Below, one piece after another: positions 5,871 through 9,836 of a DNA stretch of 9,836 bases; the first letter of the stretch is position 1; each line of letters starts with the position of its first letter. Both the position numbers and the translations under genes were made by a program. The DNA comes from Sulfuricella sp. (lineage in GTDB: Bacteria > Pseudomonadota > Gammaproteobacteria > Burkholderiales > Sulfuricellaceae), in contig JAIOJM010000367.1 in the NCBI GenBank assembly GCA_019911785.1, positions 1-9,836 of the forward strand, written 5' to 3'. Below the pieces are notes generated by a model. It did not search any database and was not told where the DNA came from. It saw only the letters and a list, made by a program, of their open reading frames with translations.

Positions 5871-7667
5871 GTGTTGAAGGATATTCTCGCCTGCAATCTC
5901 TGGCTCTATAAGGTTTTCCCTTTCCTGCGCTGGTGGCCGATGGTCACCAGACAAACCGCCCGCTCCGATCTGGTTGCCGGGCTGACCGGCGCGATCATCG
6001 TTTTGCCGCAGGGCGTGGCATTCGCCACCATCGCCGGGCTGCCGCCGGAATACGGCCTGTATGCGGCGATGGTGCCGGCCATCATCGGTGCGATGTTCGG
6101 CTCCAGCTGGCATCTGGTGTCCGGCCCCACCACCGCGATTTCCATCGTCATCTTCGCCTCGGTCAGCCCGCTCGCCGAGCCGGGCAGCGCGCAGTTCATC
6201 AGCCTGGTGCTGACCATGACTTTCCTTACCGGCGTGTTCCAGCTCGTCATGGGGCTGGCGCGCATGGGGGTGCTGGTCAACTTCATCTCGCACACCGTGG
6301 TGATCGGCTTTACCGCCGGCGCGGCGGTGCTGATCGCGGCCAGCCAGATCAAGAATTTCTTCGGCATCAACATCCCGCGCGGCTCGCATTTTTACGAGAT
6401 CATCCGCCAGTTGGTGCTGCAAATCGGCGACATCAACCCTTACGTCACCTCTATTGCGGTGGCGACATTGGCCTCCGGCATTCTGGTGAAGAAGTTTTTC
6501 CCGAAAATCCCCTACATGATTGCGGCGATGCTGGTCGGCAGCTTTTTTGCGCTGGCGCTGAACCGGTTGTTCGGCAGCGATGTAACTCAAATTCGCACCG
6601 TCGGCGCGCTGCCCGCCCATCTGCCGCCGTTTTCCATGCCCGACCTGTCGCTCGCGACGATCAAGAAAATGTCTTCCAGCGCCCTGGCGATCACCATGCT
6701 GGCGCTGACCGAGGCGGTCTCGATCGCCCGCTCCGTGGCGGTGCGCTCGGAGCAGCGCATCGACGGCAACCAGGAATTCATCGGCCAGGGCTTGTCGAAT
6801 ATTCTCGGCAGTTTCTTTTCCGGCTACGCTTCGAGCGGATCGTTCAACCGCAGCGGGCTGAACTATGCCGCCGGGGCGCAGACTCCGCTGGCGGCGGTGT
6901 TTTCCGCGCTGTTCCTGGCAGCCATCCTGCTGATGGTGGCGCCGCTCGCCGCCTACCTGCCGATTCCGGCGATGGCGGCGATATTGTTCCTGGTGGCGTG
7001 GGGGCTGATCGATTTTCACCACATTCACTCCATCATCCATACCAGCCGCGCGGAAACCGTGGTGCTGTTCACCACCTTGCTGTCTACCCTGTTCGTCGAG
7101 CTGGAGTTCGCCATCTACGTCGGCGTGATGCTGTCGCTGATGCTCTACCTGGCGCGCACTTCCCAGCCCGCCGTCGTGCCGGTGCTGCCCGCCGGCGAAG
7201 AAGGCTCCTACCATTTCGAGGACGCCAAGGGAAAGATGGAATGCCCGCAGTTCCGCATGGTGCGCATCAACGGCTCGATCTTCTTCGGCGCGGTTGACCA
7301 TGTCCAGCGCGCCTTGCAGCAGATCGACGAGATCAACCCGCAGCAGAAAAGCGTGCTGATTATCGGCAGCGGCATCAATTTCATCGATGTCGCCGGTGCC
7401 GAAATGTTGGCGCAGGAAGCCAAGCGGCGCAGAAAAATGGGCGGCGGCCTGTATTTCTACCGCCTCAAGGATTCAGTATACAAATTCCTGAAACAGGGCC
7501 ATTACCTTAAGGATATCGGCGTGGGCGGCTTCTTCCCGGCCAAGTCGAACGTGACCATGGCGGTTTTCAACACCCTCGACCCGGAAATTTGCCGCAATTG
7601 CCAAGCCAGAATTTTCAAGGAGTGCAAAACAGCACTACCCGGCGGCGAGCCTCGATCCGGCCTATAG
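5871..7667 (+). CDS. SulP-family anion transporter with STAS domain and cysteine tail (SulP 2)
   Basis: Predicted inner-membrane SulP transporter of ordinary length. Numbering here is from the furthest upstream in-frame TTG at 5853 (604 residues). Signatures are VLPQGVAFATIAGLPPEYGLY (split across 50-70), GPTTAISIV (91-99), the EAVSIARSVAVR block (287-298) and GNQEFIGQGLSNILGSF (305-321). The STAS domain spans about 463-575. Its loop reads FIDVAGAEM (510-518): alanine stands where SulP 1 has the STAS serine, so phospho-control of that site is unlikely. The C-terminus adds CRNCQARIFKEC (580-591), three cysteines that might bind metal or form disulfides. There is no ATG near the N-terminus. GTG 5871 and TTG 5874 follow AGGA (5864-5867) and are the most plausible starts. 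It begins about 75 bases after the response-regulator stop, so it may be the third gene of that operon. Substrate unknown. Confidence 0.93.
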   Translation: MLKDILACNLWLYKVFPFLRWWPMVTRQTARSDLVAGLTGAIIVLPQGVAFATIAGLPPEYGLYAAMVPAIIGAMFGSSWHLVSGPTTAISIVIFASVSPLAEPGSAQFISLVLTMTFLTGVFQLVMGLARMGVLVNFISHTVVIGFTAGAAVLIAASQIKNFFGINIPRGSHFYEIIRQLVLQIGDINPYVTSIAVATLASGILVKKFFPKIPYMIAAMLVGSFFALALNRLFGSDVTQIRTVGALPAHLPPFSMPDLSLATIKKMSSSALAITMLALTEAVSIARSVAVRSEQRIDGNQEFIGQGLSNILGSFFSGYASSGSFNRSGLNYAAGAQTPLAAVFSALFLAAILLMVAPLAAYLPIPAMAAILFLVAWGLIDFHHIHSIIHTSRAETVVLFTTLLSTLFVELEFAIYVGVMLSLMLYLARTSQPAVVPVLPAGEEGSYHFEDAKGKMECPQFRMVRINGSIFFGAVDHVQRALQQIDEINPQQKSVLIIGSGINFIDVAGAEMLAQEAKRRRKMGGGLYFYRLKDSVYKFLKQGHYLKDIGVGGFFPAKSNVTMAVFNTLDPEICRNCQARIFKECKTALPGGEPRSGL

Positions 7668-7765
7668 TGATGTTTTGTCCAGGCCAAAAATCAATCGAGT
7701 CTGCCTCTTCATTTTATGAGGATGAGAAGCAGGATTCTTTGTTGTCGGCATCGGCGAAATATTTT

Positions 7766-7772
7766 GAGGAGG
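7766..7772 (+). promoter_or_regulatory. Strong ribosome binding site of the usp gene
   Basis: GAGGAGG lies four bases before the ATG at 7777, a full-strength Shine-Dalgarno match that fixes the start of the universal stress protein gene. The kinase, regulator and both SulP genes have much weaker sites. Confidence 0.8.
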
Positions 7773-7776
7773 CGCA

Positions 7777-8223
7777 ATGTTCAAACGTATCTTAGTGGCA
7801 GTGGATGGCAGCCACACTGCGGAACAAGCTTTGCAGGAAGCAATCAAGCTGGCCAAGGAACTCCAGGCGCAACTGCGGATCGTGCATGCGGTCGATGTCG
7901 TTAACATCAACCTTGGCGCGGAGTTTCCCAATCCATCCGAGATTTCGGACGCCATGACCAAGATCGGGCAGGAAATCCTCCGCAAGGCTGGAGATGCGGC
8001 GAGAGAAGCCGGGATATCGGTTGAAACCCGGCTGATCGAAATCGACACCCTGGGCCACCGCATCCCGGAAGTGATCGCGGCAGACGCCGAAGCCTGGCCT
8101 GCGGACCTTATTGTGATCTGCTCGCATGGCCGTCGGGGGCTGAGCCATCTGTTCCTGGGTAGCGTCGCCGAGGGTGTGGTGCGCGTCGCCACGAAACCGG
8201 TGCTACTGATCCGCGGAAAATGA
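7777..8223 (+). CDS. UspA-family universal stress protein
   Basis: Small cytoplasmic single-domain Usp, 148 residues, the usual length. It starts FKRILVAVDGS, the typical first strand with the nucleotide-contacting aspartate. It ends with SHGRRGLSHLFLGSVAEGVV and the final strand KPVLLIRGK. In ATP-binding Usps the late motif is G-x2-G-x9-G-S/T; here Cys replaces the first Gly, while the second Gly and the GS at its end are kept. Nucleotide binding is therefore possible but not certain. The start is fixed by the AGGAGG at 7767-7772. It lies 109 bases after SulP 2 and 98 before the proton ATPase, all on the plus strand; Usp domains are often found beside or fused to ion transporters, so a regulatory role on a neighbour is conceivable (inference). 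No clear promoter or terminator was found around it. Confidence 0.93.
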   Translation: MFKRILVAVDGSHTAEQALQEAIKLAKELQAQLRIVHAVDVVNINLGAEFPNPSEISDAMTKIGQEILRKAGDAAREAGISVETRLIEIDTLGHRIPEVIAADAEAWPADLIVICSHGRRGLSHLFLGSVAEGVVRVATKPVLLIRGK

Positions 8224-8245
8224 ACGTCACGTGCATCCGGTGAGG

Positions 8246-8266
8246 GGGGCAAGCATCGGCTGCCCC
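8246..8266 (+). terminator. GC-rich hairpin after usp (weak terminator candidate)
   Basis: GGGGCA and TGCCCC form a 6-bp stem with a 9-base loop, about 20 bases after the usp stop. An overlapping alternative pairs GGCAAG with CTTGCC. There is no T-run, so intrinsic termination is weakly supported; it may only separate usp from the ATPase message. Confidence 0.25.
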
Positions 8267-8321
8267 TTGCCGCGCTGATCGCCGTCACGGTGCCTTTGCA
8301 CGGTTGTAGTTCACCGAACAA

Positions 8322-9836
8322 ATGACCACAAAGAAATCTGGAGCAGAGTCCCCGCGAGCAATGCCGGCAACTGCCAAGACATCTGACATCGCCTCCGCGT
8401 CTGTTCCCGCCACGCTCGCGGCGCTTAATGTGAACCCCGAAACAGGTCTCACGCGTGCGATGGTGGACACCCGCCGGAAGGAGCACGGCTACAACGAAGT
8501 GGCCGAACAAAAATCCCACCCGGTACTCATGTTTCTCGGCAAGTTCTGGGGCGTGTCAGCGTGGATGCTCGAACTGATTATGGTTTTGTCGGCCATCCTC
8601 GGGAAATACTCGGACCTCGCCGTGGTGAGCGCGCTGCTGGTTGTCAATGCCGTGCTGAGCTTTATGCAGGAGCGCCGGGCCGCCGGCGTCGTCGAAACGT
8701 TGCGGCGACGGTTGCAGGTCAGTGCGCGCGTGTTGCGTGACGCGACATGGCAAATCATTCCCGCCCGGGATCTGGTCCCCGGCGACATCATCCGCGTGCG
8801 CCCCGGCGACATCATCCCGGCGGACGTAAAACTCCTTGCCGGTGTGTTGAGCGTAGATCAGTCGGCACTCACCGGCGAGTCACAGGATGCCGACAAGGCT
8901 CCAGGAGAAGTGCTCTCGTCGGGATCAGTCGTCCGCCGAGGTGAAGGCAACGGAGTGGTACTCCTGACCGGGGCGAAGACTTACTTTGGCCGCACCACGG
9001 AACTGGTGCAGGAAGCGCGTCCGAAACTCCACATCGAAGCGGTGGTAGCCAAGGTGGTGCGCTGGCTGTTCGTCATCGTCGGCATGCTGCTCGGCTTAGT
9101 GATCGTCCTGTCGCTGATCCGACACGTGCCGCTCCTTGAGATGGTTCCGCTCATGCTCGTCCTGTTGATGAGCGCGGTGCCGGTCGCCCTGCCCGTCATG
9201 TTTACGGTCAGCATGGCCGTCGGGGCCAAGGAACTGGCGAAACGCGGCGTGTTGGTCACGCGTCTCAGTGCCGCAGAGGATGCCGCAACGATGGACGTGC
9301 TCTGCGTGGACAAGACGGGCACGATTACGATGAACCAACTGGCCGTCACCGGCGTGATCCCGCTGGAGCGCGCGACGGAAGCCGACGTGCTGTTCGCCGG
9401 CGCACTCGCATCTCAAGAGTCTAACCAGGATCCGATTGACCTGGCGTTCCTTGCCGCCGCGAAAGAGCGGCATATCTTCGACGACGTACCTGTGGTCATG
9501 CCAATCTCCTTCGTGCCGTTTGATGCAAAAAACCGACGGACTGAAGCCGTGGTGGAACAGAACGGCCAGCGGCTGCGCGTGATGAAAGGCGCCGTGCGGA
9601 CCGTCGCCGAAGCCTGCGGGCTCCAGTCCCCGGCGATTGAGGCGTTGGAGGCGCGGGTCAGCGAATCGGCACTGAAGGGGTATCGGACACTGGCAGTGGC
9701 GCGTGGCCAAGAGACGGGCATCCTGGCATTGGTTGGATTAGTGACCTTGTATGACCCGCCTCGACCGGACGCCAAGCAACTCATCGCCGCACTTTACGGC
9801 CTCGGCGTTTCGGTGAAGATGCTCACCGGTGATGCA
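8322..9836 (+). CDS. P-type (P3A-like) proton-pumping ATPase, N-terminal 505 codons, cut by window end
   Basis: An open frame from the ATG at 8322 runs off the right edge without a stop: 505 codons of a protein usually 800-900 long. After a low-complexity N-terminus (1-30) comes the cation-ATPase N domain (about 30-70), the first membrane pair (about 80-115), the actuator domain with PGDIIPAD (161-168) and TGES (184-187), the second membrane pair (about 245-300) with PVALP (287-291), the phosphorylation site VDKTGTIT with Asp330, the nucleotide-binding domain with KGA (422-424), and the start of the hinge, TGDA (502-505). ASQESNQDPIDLA (363-375) and the overall order resemble plasma-membrane H+-ATPases rather than heavy-metal or Ca2+ pumps. 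It would couple ATP hydrolysis to proton export. No good ribosome site precedes 8322; ATG 8361 is an alternative. Residues that would settle the ion lie beyond the edge. Confidence 0.9.
   Translation, partial: MTTKKSGAESPRAMPATAKTSDIASASVPATLAALNVNPETGLTRAMVDTRRKEHGYNEVAEQKSHPVLMFLGKFWGVSAWMLELIMVLSAILGKYSDLAVVSALLVVNAVLSFMQERRAAGVVETLRRRLQVSARVLRDATWQIIPARDLVPGDIIRVRPGDIIPADVKLLAGVLSVDQSALTGESQDADKAPGEVLSSGSVVRRGEGNGVVLLTGAKTYFGRTTELVQEARPKLHIEAVVAKVVRWLFVIVGMLLGLVIVLSLIRHVPLLEMVPLMLVLLMSAVPVALPVMFTVSMAVGAKELAKRGVLVTRLSAAEDAATMDVLCVDKTGTITMNQLAVTGVIPLERATEADVLFAGALASQESNQDPIDLAFLAAAKERHIFDDVPVVMPISFVPFDAKNRRTEAVVEQNGQRLRVMKGAVRTVAEACGLQSPAIEALEARVSESALKGYRTLAVARGQETGILALVGLVTLYDPPRPDAKQLIAALYGLGVSVKMLTGDA

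Noticed and set aside
5847..7301. Long minus-strand open frame of 484 codons opposite SulP 2
   Set aside because: Its translation is rich in R, H, Q and G with no domain pattern, and the opposite frame is a clear SulP transporter. It is a GC-rich shadow frame.
7662..8519. Minus-strand frame of 285 codons across usp and the ATPase start
   Set aside because: It overlaps two well-supported plus-strand genes, is rich in S, R, C and A, and shows no domain.
8732..8746. GTTGC-GTGAC-GCGAC inside the ATPase gene, resembling the activator dyad
   Set aside because: It lies well inside coding sequence with one mismatch; a chance match, useful as a caution for the dyad hypothesis.
1..9836. Search for CRISPR arrays, tRNA or rRNA genes, insertion sequences and integration sites
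   Set aside because: No regularly spaced repeats, transposase-like frames, terminal inverted repeats or RNA gene signatures were seen by eye.

Overview
The window looks like chromosomal DNA of a GC-rich proteobacterium. A beta-proteobacterial relative is my best guess, based on the style of the SulP, NtrC-type regulator and Usp proteins and on the Gram-negative sigma-54 logic. No taxonomic marker gene is present, so this is inference.

Layout: (1) 14-2167, minus strand, a SulP-family anion transporter with a C-terminal STAS domain and an unusual insertion of about 130 residues (coiled coil plus beta-rich stretch) between the two halves of its membrane domain. (2) 2434-2604, minus strand, a 56-codon gene with a strong Shine-Dalgarno sequence and a near-consensus sigma-54 (-24/-12) promoter at 2656-2671. 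(3) 2605-2887, a divergent control region with two GTTGC-N5-GCAA(C/T) dyads placed where a sigma-54 activator would bind. (4) 2888-4402 and 4423-5796, plus strand, a membrane sensor histidine kinase and an NtrC-family response regulator (receiver, AAA+ with GAFTGA, Fis-type HTH). (5) 5871-7667, plus strand, a second, ordinary SulP-STAS transporter with a cysteine-containing tail. (6) 7777-8223, plus strand, a small universal stress protein. (7) 8322 to the right edge, plus strand, the first 505 codons of a plasma-membrane-type (P3A) proton-pumping P-type ATPase, cut by the window end.

How it may work together: the kinase probably senses a periplasmic or membrane signal and phosphorylates the sigma-54 activator. 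The activator would bind the dyads in the divergent region and switch on the small gene, perhaps with SulP 1 behind it. The two SulP transporters (sulfate, bicarbonate or other anions; substrate not readable from sequence) flank the regulator pair, and the Usp and proton pump follow. An anion and pH or membrane-potential homeostasis locus is a reasonable hypothesis. The best-supported new element is the sigma-54-driven small protein gene beside its likely dedicated two-component system.
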